Part shown: positions 22,101 through 30,800 of the stretch, in pieces
Numbering within the stretch: the stretch's first letter is position 1
Layout: the number at the start of each line of letters is the position of its first letter
Assembly (NCBI RefSeq): GCF_001949145.1
Contig: NW_019091387.1
Location: 1,283,837-1,347,836, forward strand
Source of the DNA: Acanthaster planci
Taxonomy: Eukaryota; Echinodermata; Asteroidea; Valvatida; Acanthasteridae
DNA: 64,000 nt
Direction: 5' to 3'
Program-made: the position numbers and the translations under genes
The notes under the pieces: model-generated
The model's input: only the letters and a program-made list of their open reading frames with translations
Told to the model about the DNA's origin: nothing
The model's database searches: none

Positions 22101-24303
22101 NNNNNNNNNNNNNNNNNNNNNNNNNNNTTTGATCAGGGTATTCCAAGGAAAAACCATATTTGACTATTTTCCAGACATGTTCTTAATAGTTGATTTGGAA
22201 TTGTCAGGCATCCTGTCCATAACACCACACCAATATTGATATAAATCAGTATAAGCACACATTCTAAGTTGGTTGCTGTCAACTTTTTGTGCAAGAAATC
22301 AAATTCAGGAGTATTTAAATTACTGTTCTTGGTCAGTTGGTTGCTGTCAACTTTTTGTGCAAGAAATCAAATTCAGGAGTATTTAAATTACTGTTCTTGG
22401 TCAGTTTGGTTGCTGTCAACCTTTTGTGCAAGAAATCAAATTCAGAAGTATTTAAATTACTGTTCTTGGTCAGTTGGTTGCTGTCAACCTTTTGTGCAAG
22501 AAATCAAATTCAGGAGTATTTAAATTATTGTTCTTGGTCAGTTTCTCTGTTGACACTAACAGGGTCAAGGTGCAACAAAACAGTCAAAAAGAAGCTCTTC
22601 CATCATCTTTCATTTGATCCATGTACATTTAGACTGTCGCATTTCTCTGTACGTAACAATTTCAGTTGAAATCATTTGTAATAACATTTCCTTTGTGAAA
22701 ATTTGCATACTTGCTTCACTGGGTTTATTCACTTTGGTAGCAATAAAGGGGAGCCATCCGATTAATCTAAGGAAACTTCAGGCCCCATGATTAGTTATTA
22801 GGGTTCACTGCACGTCAAGCATGATAATATCTATTTTCATCGTCATTCTATTAAGCTTGAGAGAAAATGCATGGGAACATGCTTTGTTGCTGGGGCAGTC
22901 AGTGTTAATTTTCATGACCAGATTTTATTTTGCACGTAGAGGGTTGCTGGAAATAGCAGGTATGTGTGAGTGATTTGATTGGATTTGAGACATTGTTGTG
23001 AGCATGGCTCTAATACGAGGGGAAGTAGGTGAGAGGTCAGAGCTCTCCATTTTTTGAGACTTCTGTTAATTCAAGTGCTACTACTAACTGATCCCCCTAA
23101 AAAGGCCAATTATTTGCACACTCAAGCCATGTGGCTTTCTCAACTCAAAAGGTCTCAGTAATAAAAGTTTGACAAACTTCAGTCACCATAGGGAAAACGC
23201 AACTGGTGACTAGTCTGAAGCAATACACATTTCATGTATACATGCTTTTTGCTTAAGTCCAGTATTTATTCAGATTGTCTTGCTGTGAAAGTTACTTACC
23301 AGTGGTCACTTTGACAGATTTTGTTTGCTGAGCTCATAGCAAGTAATTTCATAGCTGTAATTTCTCTCACACATACCTGCTGTATTTGCCTCAGCATTTC
23401 ATAGTCAACAGTAATAATGGTCATTATCATTTATGTTTTGTTGTCTGTGAATGTTCAATCCATATGTGATTTTTGTTTCTCTTGATTGAAAACGTTTTGG
23501 TTTTTATTTGTTTTGTTGTTAATGAAATTAATTTTTTGGTACAGAATCCTCCTTCAAATCAATCATGCGAAAATTCCAGTCCGGACAAAAAGGACAGCAC
23601 CAGCCCATCCACGTCTAGCAACGAGACCACACCTAACAATAACACCACACCCATGAAGGTATGTTGCATTGATAACCTGTATGTTGTGATGTTTTGAAAG
23701 AGGCCAGGGTGTTAGATAGATAGATGGAATTGATTGATTAACCAAAGGTAATTGTTGATGTTCTTTTGTGTGTTATTTGTTCTGAAAAACGTGCTCACGT
23801 TTATGCTGTGCAACACATCGCTTTGTGTATTACTCCCAATTGTGATACCCATCAAAGAGATGTGTTTTGTAGCTTAGGTATATCCTATGTGCATTCTTTG
23901 AAAAATACACCTGCATGTCTTGCCAACTTTAAGACTGAACACAGCAAGCAAGCATTTCCCCAAATTTGAACTGCAGGAAAATGTTGATCAAACCACTGGT
24001 GACAAATCAACTCCAACCAACACCAGCACTCCAGCCAGGGTGTCCCCAGCCAAGCCCTCACCCAAGAAGCGTGGCTTCGTGCCTAAAATTGAGCGCTGCA
24101 TCGCCTGCCAGCAGCCAGTTTACCTGACAGAGATGGCCAAGGCCGAGGGTAAGACCTTCCACAAGGGCTGTCAGAAGTGTACCGAGTGCCACCGCACGCT
24201 GATGATTGGTAACCTGCAGCTGGTGGACGGCAATATCTACTGCAAGCTCCATGGCACACAGATGAAGAACAAACTCCTTAAACTCAGGCTCGAAATTGAG
24301 TGA
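966..24303 (+). CDS. CRACD-like (KIAA1211 family) protein with C-terminal LIM domain, 5' partial, nine exons
   Basis: Nine exons with GT-AG borders join in one frame into about 1382 residues, ending at TGA 24301-24303; the start is off the left edge. Residues about 17-40 (SEDSVFSPDKP and following) and the motif LENTAARHRISVAP (127-140), followed by a basic run, match what I remember of the conserved N-terminal region of vertebrate CRACD/KIAA1211, which inhibits actin capping protein and so promotes filament growth. Residues 150-1300 look disordered: proline-rich PxxP segments, basic patches and SPK repeats. Residues 1315-1366 form one complete LIM domain. Vertebrate CRACD has no LIM domain that I know of. 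Alternatives: another LIM actin regulator (EPLIN-like) with convergent motifs. Family call is fairly firm, exact orthology is not. The join 19526-23545 spans an assembly gap and is the least certain. Confidence 0.8.
1485..1613. mobile_element. Palindromic MITE (family B) in intron 1117-2096
   Basis: The left arm TTAGGCTGCATCCGAATCTC ... AGAGCTAGGTGTAGGTCTT pairs with the right arm AAGACCTAGCCGTAGCTCT ... TTTCGGACATGGCCTTA at roughly 75 percent. The arms are about 45 bases around a short loop. GCTAAG occurs on both sides and may be the target duplication. The rest of this intron (1117-1484, 1614-2096) shows nothing I recognise. Confidence 0.6.
2097..2271 (+). CDS. CRACD-like gene, exon with basic NELTAKLKRRSG segment (phase 0 in, 1 out)
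   Basis: Acceptor TTTGTAG ends at 2096. The exon reads in the phase left by the 966-1116 exon and starts NELTAKLKRRSGIEDD, a likely short helix rich in Lys and Arg, then a Pro/Lys linker and an acidic end (SMDDEV). Two donors are possible: GTTGGT at 2268 (phase 0) and GTAAAA at 2272 (phase 1). I chose 2272 because phase 1 matches the acceptor at 9176 and makes the codon GAG across the junction. Confidence 0.75.
3067..3115 (+). mobile_element. Degenerate SINE tail fragment
   Basis: GGCACTTTTGAGGAATCCTTGGTGTCATTACAAGAAAT resembles the tail of the SINE at 62410-62450 (GGCGCCTTGGAAAAATCCTTGATATCATTACCAGAAAT). Only the last 45 or so bases remain, as expected for a 5'-truncated insertion. Confidence 0.5.
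8072..8083 (+). promoter_or_regulatory. TTTTTTTATAAGG: TATA-like box or 5'UTR splice acceptor before the alternative first exon
   Basis: A pyrimidine-rich run ending in TATAAG lies about 45 bases before the ATG at 8129. It could be a TATA-like promoter element for an internal transcript start, although it sits close to the ATG. It could also be the acceptor (AG at 8082) of a non-coding 5' exon joined from further upstream. The sequence alone does not decide between them. Confidence 0.3.
8129..8327 (+). CDS. Alternative first exon of the CRACD-like gene (66 residues plus one base)
   Basis: ATG at 8129 has A at -3 and a TGA in the same frame at 8102-8104, with no AG between them that could serve as acceptor. 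It can therefore only be an initiating exon. It encodes 66 residues: an acidic segment with YYEEDIF, a short Cys/Pro cluster (CPLSCPFPCP) and a Lys/Gln tail. It ends at donor GTAAAA (8328) in phase 1, the same phase as exon 2097-2271, so it can replace the upstream exons and splice to 9176, giving a protein of about 1340 residues that lacks the N-terminal CRACD-like segment. I do not recognise the 66 residues. Codon content and precise phase fit argue for a real exon; expression is not shown. Confidence 0.65.
9176..9303 (+). CDS. CRACD-like gene, signature exon LENTAARHRISVAP (phase 1 in, 0 out)
   Basis: Acceptor TTTCCTGTTTCAG ends at 9175 and donor GTAAGT starts at 9304. The first codon is completed as GAG from either upstream exon. 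The 42 residues go from an acidic stretch (DIQFDDFNLD) to LENTAARHRISVAP followed by RARRTTTRPGH. In vertebrate CRACD I remember a closely similar LDNSAAKHKLAVKP followed by basic residues. This is the best evidence for the family call. The exon is the shared entry point of both predicted isoforms. Confidence 0.85.
9304..11815 (+). other. Intron of the CRACD-like gene
   Basis: 2.5 kb, AT-rich. Open frames here (for example on the minus strand 9692-10105) have no recognisable product. No clear mobile element seen. Confidence 0.5.
11816..12293 (+). CDS. CRACD-like gene, proline-rich exon (phase 0 in, 1 out)
   Basis: Acceptor TTTTTGCAG ends at 11815 and donor GTAACC starts at 12294. It encodes 159 residues, extremely rich in Pro, Thr, Ser and Lys, with several PxxP and PPxxKLPRPP stretches that could bind SH3 domains, then a more acidic end (SLGEAPSEGILSPEH; ELTKSFDET). 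No folded domain is visible. Long open frames on the opposite strand of this exon are by-products of its GC-rich proline codons. Confidence 0.85.
12294..13281 (+). other. Intron of the CRACD-like gene
   Basis: About 1 kb, T-rich towards the acceptor. A C-rich patch at 12640-12680 is low complexity. Nothing else identified. Confidence 0.5.
13282..14568 (+). CDS. CRACD-like gene, large central exon, 1287 bases (phase 1 in, 1 out)
   Basis: Acceptor ATTTCTAACAG ends at 13281 and donor GTACCT starts at 14569. It encodes 429 residues of low-complexity sequence with repeated basic-serine patches (RSKTLGSRPSSYEL; KRRSQTLGGVRSPRP; KKHRSVSTGQRP) that look like basophilic-kinase or 14-3-3 sites, and proline motifs TPPRIPPRSQ and DPTPPPRIKK. 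Two tyrosine motifs stand out: GYVSM (YxxM) and PYENL (YxN). Length is a multiple of three and both ends are phase 1, so skipping it would keep the frame. Confidence 0.85.
14569..16629 (+). other. Intron of the CRACD-like gene
   Basis: 2.1 kb without recognised repeats or exons. It separates the two largest coding exons. Confidence 0.5.
16630..18002 (+). CDS. CRACD-like gene, exon with SPK repeats, 1373 bases (phase 1 in, 0 out)
   Basis: Acceptor TTGACTCGCAG ends at 16629 and donor GTGAGT starts at 18003. Residues encoded from about 16800 to 17270 are dominated by short SPKE/SPKQ/SPKA units, about a dozen, reminiscent of the KSP repeats of neurofilament heavy chain and likely targets of proline-directed kinases. 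The second half has a more conserved-looking stretch (KPAAPRRGNVRANMALFE; APRAMKRWSLAGSKQPS) and near the end LSFKERMSKFQG, a short basic amphipathic segment. It joins in phase 1 to the previous exon making GAA. Confidence 0.85.
18082..18200 (+). mobile_element. Degenerate tRNA-derived SINE (family S1), promoter region partly deleted
   Basis: CCAGCTAACCCCAGTAAGCTTGGTG ... AAGACATCTGCA ... CTTCAGACAACACTGAG matches the copy at 38250-38410 in the same orientation, but the B-box part (GGTTCAAGTCC there) is missing. It lies in intron 18003-19409, in which I see nothing else. Confidence 0.6.
19410..19526 (+). CDS. CRACD-like gene, small exon, 117 bases (phase 0 in, 0 out; donor uncertain)
   Basis: Acceptor AATTGTTCAG ends at 19409. 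It reads DIIQVADKNKSEPSPSKPADD and on in phase 0. Two donors are plausible: GTAGAG at 19527 (phase 0) and GTATTG at 19558 (phase 1). Only the first is in frame with the next exon found (23545), because phase 1 runs into a stop there, so I prefer 19527. If an exon is hidden in the assembly gap, the other donor could be used. Confidence 0.6.
21684..22127. other. Assembly gap, 444 N
   Basis: A run of N between a T-rich flank and TTTGATCAGGG. Long open frames drawn across it are artefacts of the unknown bases. The tandem repeat that starts 140 bases later may have contributed to the break. Confidence 0.99.
22268..22541. repeat. Tandem repeat, four copies of a 68-69 base unit
   Basis: Units start at 22268, 22336, 22404 and 22473. 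Each begins GTTGGTTGCTGTCAAC and ends CTGTTCTTGGTCA. Copies differ at only a few positions (CTTTTTG against CCTTTTG, one extra T in unit 3), so the array is recent. It produces spurious open frames with repeated peptides. Confidence 0.95.
23545..23658 (+). CDS. CRACD-like gene, small Ser/Thr/Asn-rich exon, 114 bases (phase 0 in, 0 out)
   Basis: Acceptor TTTTTTGGTACAG ends at 23544 and donor GTATGT starts at 23659. It encodes 38 residues (NPPSNQSCENSSPDKKDS, then a Ser/Thr/Asn run ending TTPMK). Composition matches the flanking linker. Symmetric phases and a length that is a multiple of three make it skippable. Confidence 0.7.
23659..23976 (+). other. Last intron of the CRACD-like gene
   Basis: 318 bases with standard GT-AG ends. 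No other feature. Confidence 0.65.
23977..24303 (+). CDS. CRACD-like gene, last exon: LIM domain and stop
   Basis: Acceptor GAACTGCAG ends at 23976; stop TGA at 24301-24303. The exon encodes 108 residues: a Thr/Pro/Lys linker, then a complete LIM domain. The eight zinc ligands are in canonical spacing: C-x2-C-x17-H-x2-C, then C-x2-C-x17-C-x2-H (exon residues 41, 44, 62, 65, 68, 71, 89, 92). A 16-residue basic tail follows. Spacing and sequence (CIACQQPVYLTEM; GNIYCKLH) are of the CRP/LASP/EPLIN type. LIM domains of this type mediate protein binding, often at actin structures. Confidence 0.9.
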   Translation, partial: ENVDQTTGDKSTPTNTSTPARVSPAKPSPKKRGFVPKIERCIACQQPVYLTEMAKAEGKTFHKGCQKCTECHRTLMIGNLQLVDGNIYCKLHGTQMKNKLLKLRLEIE

Positions 24304-26344
24304 TCGACGTACGGAACCAAAATTAATTGTTCTTTTGAGGGCATTTTGTACATTTATGCAAATTGTATGGTGGTGTTGGTGACATTTAATTACAGGGTCA
24401 TTGAATATCTGTGAGTGGAGGTGTAAAGTTATGCAAACTTGGTGTCTTGGCTTTTCGGTTTGTGTTGACAAAAAGCTTTTCTCAAAGGGAAAAAACATTT
24501 CAAGCAAGTTTGTATATATGTGCTGTGTGGGCACAACTTGAGTGTCACACGGTGAGGAATGGGTCACTTCTTGTAAGCTCAGAAATCCAAGCCAAATTAT
24601 GCCTGAGAGCCAGTTAATGCCAACAATGAAATCTGGCCACAGCAACTCCTATAGGATCACATAAATGTATATCCTTTTCACATTAACCATTGAAACTGAA
24701 TCGCCCACTTCTCAGCGCACTGTTACACATGTAAGTCTTTTGTGTACACTGTTCAATACTCGCAATTGAGTATTAATGCTGACTCTTACTTACTCAAACA
24801 TGGCTTGGCCAAGCCAAAATGTAGTTATTTCAGAACAATTGTACTGAAAGAATGCCTGTCCCATTCATTGTGCATGTCAGTGCTCAGTCAAACCAAGGCC
24901 TGATATTTACTGCAACTAGAATCTGTATTGGAAGAGTTTGTGATAGCAAGACCCAAATTTACCGAGAAATAGTCGAATATAGAGTTTCAAAAATCTACAA
25001 AGTGCCATTTTGAAGATATGACATTGTCAGTTGTTCAGAAAAATAAGCGCTCAATTCTTAGCCTGTGAAATTTTCCAACACGACTAAATTAACTGTATTC
25101 AGAACTCATTCAATGAAGCACTTTGGGTTTTTTTTTTCAGCTCAGCAAATGTAGTATTCCTTCAGCAAGGTAGATTTTCTCCTGGATGGCAAATCTTTAG
25201 AACTCTGTGAGCTAGCATAGAAGTATCCATGGAAAACAAAAGCTTTGTATTCAAAACTTTTTCCCCTCAAAATATCTGCCATGTATTCTATTTTCCTTTC
25301 TACTTCAGACCTTCTAGATTCTCATGCCAAAATTCACTGGATGTTAGTTTAATCATGATTCAGTGTTGCCTTGTTTACTGCAGATTTTTGAGTCTGCAGA
25401 CTTTAGCAGACTTTAGGGGAATTCATTTTGAACACAAGACATAGTCAAATGTTCCCCCCCCCCAAAAAAGAGTCATCCTTGGAAAAAATAAGACTGCTTA
25501 TAGCTAAGGCAGATTTTGAACTTTCCATTTGAAAACAAAATAGTCTAGTAAATCATGACTATTCAAGTTGAAGTATTCTGTCTAATTCAGTGACTGCGGT
25601 TAAACATTAAGCTATTAAAGGCACTAGGTAGAAGAAATGCTGAACAGCAACATGGAAATCAAAAGAAATGTGAAATTGTTCATGCATGGTATGGTATTTA
25701 CCTACAAATAAGCCAATGGCTTTTCATTTTTACAAAGTATAGTATTCCTGATTTTGGGTTTCATTTTTTTTTTCCTTTTTAGTTTTCAAAGTGTTCACAC
25801 TGACACAAATGTACATGTAAGTAAACATGTATAAAAGGACGCACACTGCAAGTAAAGCGTCCAAAAATATTCAATACATTTGTAATGAGATCCTCATTTG
25901 TTGAGGGAACTTGCGTTAAAGCGTTATTACATTGAACAAAAGAACCATGGAGATTAAGAAGTAAATGTTAAATTTGATTAATCTGTATACATTCTAAGTG
26001 AAGAGCCTAAAAATTAAGCACAGCCATATTGGAGAGTATTAATGAGAGAGAAAAAAAAACAAGTTTTTGCTCAGTTGAAACATTATGTAAGCCCATTTAT
26101 TCCTATTGTTAGGTCCTCGTTATTGAAGATCATTCCTACCTCCTTACCATTACAGATTTTTAGTCTTATGTGTAGTTTTGGTTCTGTTTACATCTCACTA
26201 ATAATATAGGTTTAAGTACATACTGTTTATGTACAGTTTTACATTTCTTCCCAAGTTATGAAACAATTACTTTTTTCTATTCTTATCAGTTCCATCAGTG
26301 TTTGAAAAGGCATGTTCCATTTGTAAAGTTGTATTTCGAATAAA
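24304..26344 (+). other. Probable 3' untranslated region of the CRACD-like gene
   Basis: AT-rich sequence without long frames or clear repeats follows the stop codon. The first AATAAA on the + strand that I find is at 26339-26344, with an ATTAAA near 25613; either could be the polyadenylation signal. The true end cannot be fixed from sequence alone. Confidence 0.4.
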
Positions 26345-26911
26345 AGGTGAAAGCAAAATGAAGTTGACCTCACAAGGCATTTGCAGCCAAATCGCTTGAG
26401 TTGCAATGTGTTCAATGCCCAGAGTTTCATAAGCATGAATATTTGATCTGACATCACCAATTCACATTCCTGTGCACATGTGTCAAGTAGGCACCAGCCT
26501 TAATGTTGTAATTGAAGTTTACAAGTGTTGGTAGGCACTGGGTAACTGAGTCAGTTACTGAGGACAGACTTTTGCAAGTGCATTTGTATTTTGTACTAAA
26601 AGAAATTTTCTGCTTTTACAAAGATTGTTGTATTGGCCAAATGTATGCATTTTGTATCTTTGCAAACTCAATTTAGTGACTGTAATACAGTCACTGTTCG
26701 CTGCTTGTCAGGTTTTTGTTGCAGAAAATTTAAAAGAACTTTTGGTAATGATTCCAACTTTTCCTCTACTGAGACGGTATTTGGAATGACTGATTCTGTG
26801 CGTGTAGACTTTTAACATATTCTTTTTATGGTTCTGCGGCACAGGGGCATATATTTAAAACAGCTGACATTTAGTGATGGCAAAAACTGCATGTGCCAAC
26901 CTTACTTACCT

Positions 26912-27080
26912 AGTGTAGACCCGTGAACAAAAAAGGTCTTCATAATGCAGATTGTGCAAAACCTTACGTGGACTAAACTAAGTCCACACAAGGTTTCTGC
27001 TCTCTAAAAAAAGAGGTTCAGAGGAATTTTGAGGTCGAGATTATCAGTGGCATAAGGAAGATAACCAGTCAAGGAGACCT
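26912..27080 (+). repeat. Dispersed repeat (family R), copy 1
   Basis: GTGTAGACCCGTGAACAAAA, AGGTCTTCATAA and, further on, AGAGGTTCAGAGGAATTTTGAGG ... GGCATAAGGAAG correspond in order to the reverse complement of 39095-39258. Both code by chance for a similar short peptide (LPYATDNLDLKIP against [13 protein letters not shown]), which helps show the homology. The nature of the element is unknown. Confidence 0.6.
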
Positions 27081-27704
27081 TCAATAAAATGACTTTCAAG
27101 CATATGTCCATCATGCACGTGTGCTTTGCATCATTGTCCCAAGTAATCATTGGTGACATCTCCTCCATTTTGTATATAGAGGTCACATGCCCGTAACTCC
27201 TGTCCTTTCTGTTCTCTCAGCATCTTACTAAATGCAGTCCAGTCCAACACAGCTGAAATAAGAACACCACTGAGTGTAGCAAAGTGCTGTCGTGGATTTC
27301 CCTGATATCGAGCCTTACACTAGCCAAATGCCAGCCTTGGCATCAAGCAGTTCTGTGCAGTTGGGCCACCAAATGCTGGCTACATGCATTTTTTGGCCTG
27401 TGCAAGGGTTTATCCTCTACGAATACAGGGTGAGGGTTCCCTTCATTTTCTCTGTTTCTTCCAAATGACACAATCATTCAGAATTCCCGTCTTGGCATGA
27501 ACAGAAAAAAGGCCCTTTTTAGCTTGTTATGGTTAAGCTCGGAAGACAAGTGATACTGCATTCGATTTGGATGCTTCCATATTTATTTGAACAGATAAAA
27601 TCAGGTAATAAAACGGGTTTTGCCCTTACCCAACGTTTATACATATATTGATAAACACTGTATGCTCAGTAATCATCTGAGAGCTTGCAAAAAAATTAAC
27701 AAGC

Positions 27705-27800
27705 TTGCTCGGGTGGGACTCGAACCCACGACCTCCTGCTTACTAGTGCAGACTCCACTTCCAAAAAGATCCCTGTTAGCTCTACCACAAAAGATAAGGA
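27705..27800 (-). mobile_element. tRNA-derived SINE head or tRNA pseudogene
   Basis: On the minus strand GTGGTAGAGCTAACAGG resembles an A box and GTGGGTTCGAGTCCCAC is a perfect T arm with B box. The 3' side CCCGAGCAAGC has no matching acceptor strand on the 5' side, so it is not a functional tRNA. A poly-T-like stretch follows. Confidence 0.6.
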
Positions 27801-30800
27801 GGTGTAAATGTCAGTTTTGGGGGAGGGGAGTGGTTGGTTTTTATCAAAAGAGCCGAAGACTCTTAGATTTTGACTCAAGATAATTAGACGGCTCAAGTTT
27901 TAATGTAATTTTTGTTCAGGGTTTGTTTTTATTTTTGAAATCCTTGTTATTTGCTTTTTATAATTGTGTTAAATCTAAATGTGAACAGTGAACCTCTGTG
28001 ATATAACAGAGAAAACTACTTTTACATTCACACATGTATGTATAAAAATGCTTATTTCTCTCAGTGGCAATCTCACGTATGTGTAATTTGTATCAATGGG
28101 TCTTTTTTATGTGATCTTTATCTGAATATGGATGTTGTCATATTGTATAGTTTTTAAGGGCATACATTGTATTTGCTACATTGGTAATTTTATTTTTGCA
28201 GCAAAATGTAGTCAGAAACTGCTCTGTTTTCCTGCTGAGTTAGACCGGATATGCTTTTTGTGCGTGTAGGTATCTTGAGGCTTCTGTTTTTAATGGTTTT
28301 TGTTGTTCTCACTGAGCTTGTTTCTGCAACTGGGTGAGTGAAAAAATAACGAGCCTTGTGGGACCACTTTGTCCTGGTGACGTGGCTTTTGGTCCTCTGG
28401 GATATGGGACGGAAATGGCACATTCCACAGTGTTTGTGTCTTGCATTATTACAGACCGATCCAGTAAGCCCTGCCCCTATGTGTTCTGACCAATAGCAGA
28501 CATGATGCATGTCCAACAGGCGTGCAGAGAACTCTGGCATGGATGCGTGTATGTATGATGCATGCAAGTGGAACGTTTAGTGTGGCATTGGACAAGAGCA
28601 CATGGGCAGTGGTGGGCAGGGCCTGCTAGATCAGTCTATTGGCCTGATTCATTCCCAGTAATAATTCGAGTTGCATACCCATGACCTATTTCTTTGATGC
28701 CAAGTGATCACATTCCCCAAAAAATGTGTATCAGAACAATTTGGAAATCACATCCCAAGACTTAAAGCTAAAATATGAGCCAGCTCCAAAGCTGAGATAG
28801 CAAGATCATAGCTCTTTAGTGTGTATACCTCTGATGGCATAGATTTTTTTTTTATCATTTGTTCAGTAGCAAAAACACAGCTTGCAGCATAAAGCAACTG
28901 AAGTATGGCCAAAATGTTTCCAAAATTTCCAGTTTAGTGCTTGTCACATTCCATACTCACCATGACGAAACATGCAGCATTGGACCAAATTTGGATCCAC
29001 ATGCATGTTTCAGTTAAGTTTGCCTTCCAGATTTGGTTGTTTCTGTAGCTGCCAAGGTACTGCACAAAAGGGCTATTTGTGTGAAACCCAAACGAAAGCT
29101 TGGAACGAGCAAGACTCAAAATGCTTCCAGGCAACAAATTGTCCTGTACGGGTGACTTTGAATAGTGTACCTGTTTTTGTATCATGGTGATAGGGCATTT
29201 TAGCAGCTTATCTTTTTAGTGTGTCAGTAGAAATCAAATTTCTTTAATGGATATTGTACATGTATTCTGCTTATGTATTATAATTCAGTTATATTTGCAA
29301 AGATAGCACTACTACAAACCCTTATTTCTATTAACATCACTGTGGTTGAAAATATCCCAGATGTTCCATTGATTGATTGATTTTACTAATTTATTTTTCT
29401 ATTCAAAGATTGCACAGTAGCATTTATATATTTGATTTTGTGTTGATATATTTATGGTTAGCCAGTTTGTGTTTTTTTTTAAGTTAAGGACTCCATAAAG
29501 CCTGTAGGTCACAGATGAAAAAAAAATGACTCATTGAATGGTTATCAGAGCTGCAATTGGTGGATTGGTTTAAAAATTTAACCCTTATTAAAGTCATTCC
29601 AGAATCGAAGATGCCAGTTTTACAAGGGATTATTTTAATAAGTTGATTTGATATCAAGGAAGTGTAACTCATTGAGAATTGGCTGTGTAAGCATGTTTCA
29701 TCCCTTATGAGTGATTTAAGTTGTTACGTTTATTTTTAAAAGATATCTTAAGAGTCAATTTGAAAGCAGATTTAAAAACTGGCCATTTAAACTGTGCTAT
29801 GGAAACTTTTCTTCAGCAAAGTGTTAAAAACTCACATGTACAAAATTGAAAGTATCCCAATTGTATGCAAACTTCACTGTACAGCGAATTTGAGAATAAA
29901 TGTAATCAATAGCATTACTGCTGTACTGATTTGTTGAGTTCCTTGCATTTCCATTACTGAATAACCTAGAGTACCATTAGAATGAAATGTTCAAATATTT
30001 GAGCAGCCAAACAGCACCATTCTTTACAATTAAATGCATTGGAACAGCCATGTAAAGGCTGTTTGTGTGTACATGTAATTGCATATTTCTGTCTTTATGT
30101 ATAAAGTGTTTGCTTTGCCCCCTTTCATTAACATCTTGCTAGGCTTGGATTCAGAAGTTAGAGATCATGGCCTCTTGGTCCAGATTTCTCAGATTGATTT
30201 TGGACTTAATCGTGCAAAAGTAAAGGTCTGAACAACTCCCCTCCATTCTACCTGCTTTTATTTACAAGCCTCAAACACTCTTAATATTTACTCACTCAAA
30301 AGTTTTCGAAAAAATTTCCCCACCTCGCCACCGCCCACACCCTTGGTAAGCTGATGCTGCAGTTTTTATATTCTTGAAAACTGACACAGAGAAGTGTCGG
30401 TACTGACACACATTACATCTGACCCAAAAATAAGGAATCAGACACAATGGTGACTTGCGATAAAATAGTTTAATCACATCCCATGGTATTTCTATATACA
30501 TGTACATTGACAGTCACCAGAAGGCACACCAATCCAATCAAATTGGTTTACTCACCAATTAAGAATCACAAAGACCACCTTGTGTGAGATAAATACAGAG
30601 ACAAACTGGGTATGTTGTATATTGCGTATCAAACATCTTTTTTTCTGTAACATTTTACCATTTTATATAACAAAATTAAAACCAAACTTTCAGCTTTCTT
30701 ACATTTATCCTCTCAGCATACGTACATGAATAATATCATTTGAAGAAAGCATGACCTGGAATTTTTATGTCATCGTGTTGATTAGTTAACGTATCGATGT

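Larger units (their letters stand above)
19527..23544 (+). other. Intron of the CRACD-like gene with assembly gap and tandem repeat
   Basis: 4 kb. It contains the run of N at 21684-22127 and a 68-base tandem repeat. Another exon could be hidden in the gap, but the phase 0 join between 19526 and 23545 does not require one. Confidence 0.5.

Noticed and set aside
21537-22239. Long open frames of 155-208 codons
   Set aside because: They consist mainly of unknown residues from the run of N.
22268-22541. CRISPR-like array
   Set aside because: Units are contiguous without spacers, in an animal intron.
22269-22669. Frames with repeated peptide (VAVNFLCKKSNS)
   Set aside because: Translation of the 68-base tandem repeat in an intron; no evidence of coding.
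27620-27883. Frame containing RVGLEPTTSCLL
   Set aside because: This peptide is a well-known translation of a tRNA-like B box read in one direction; it belongs to the SINE head.
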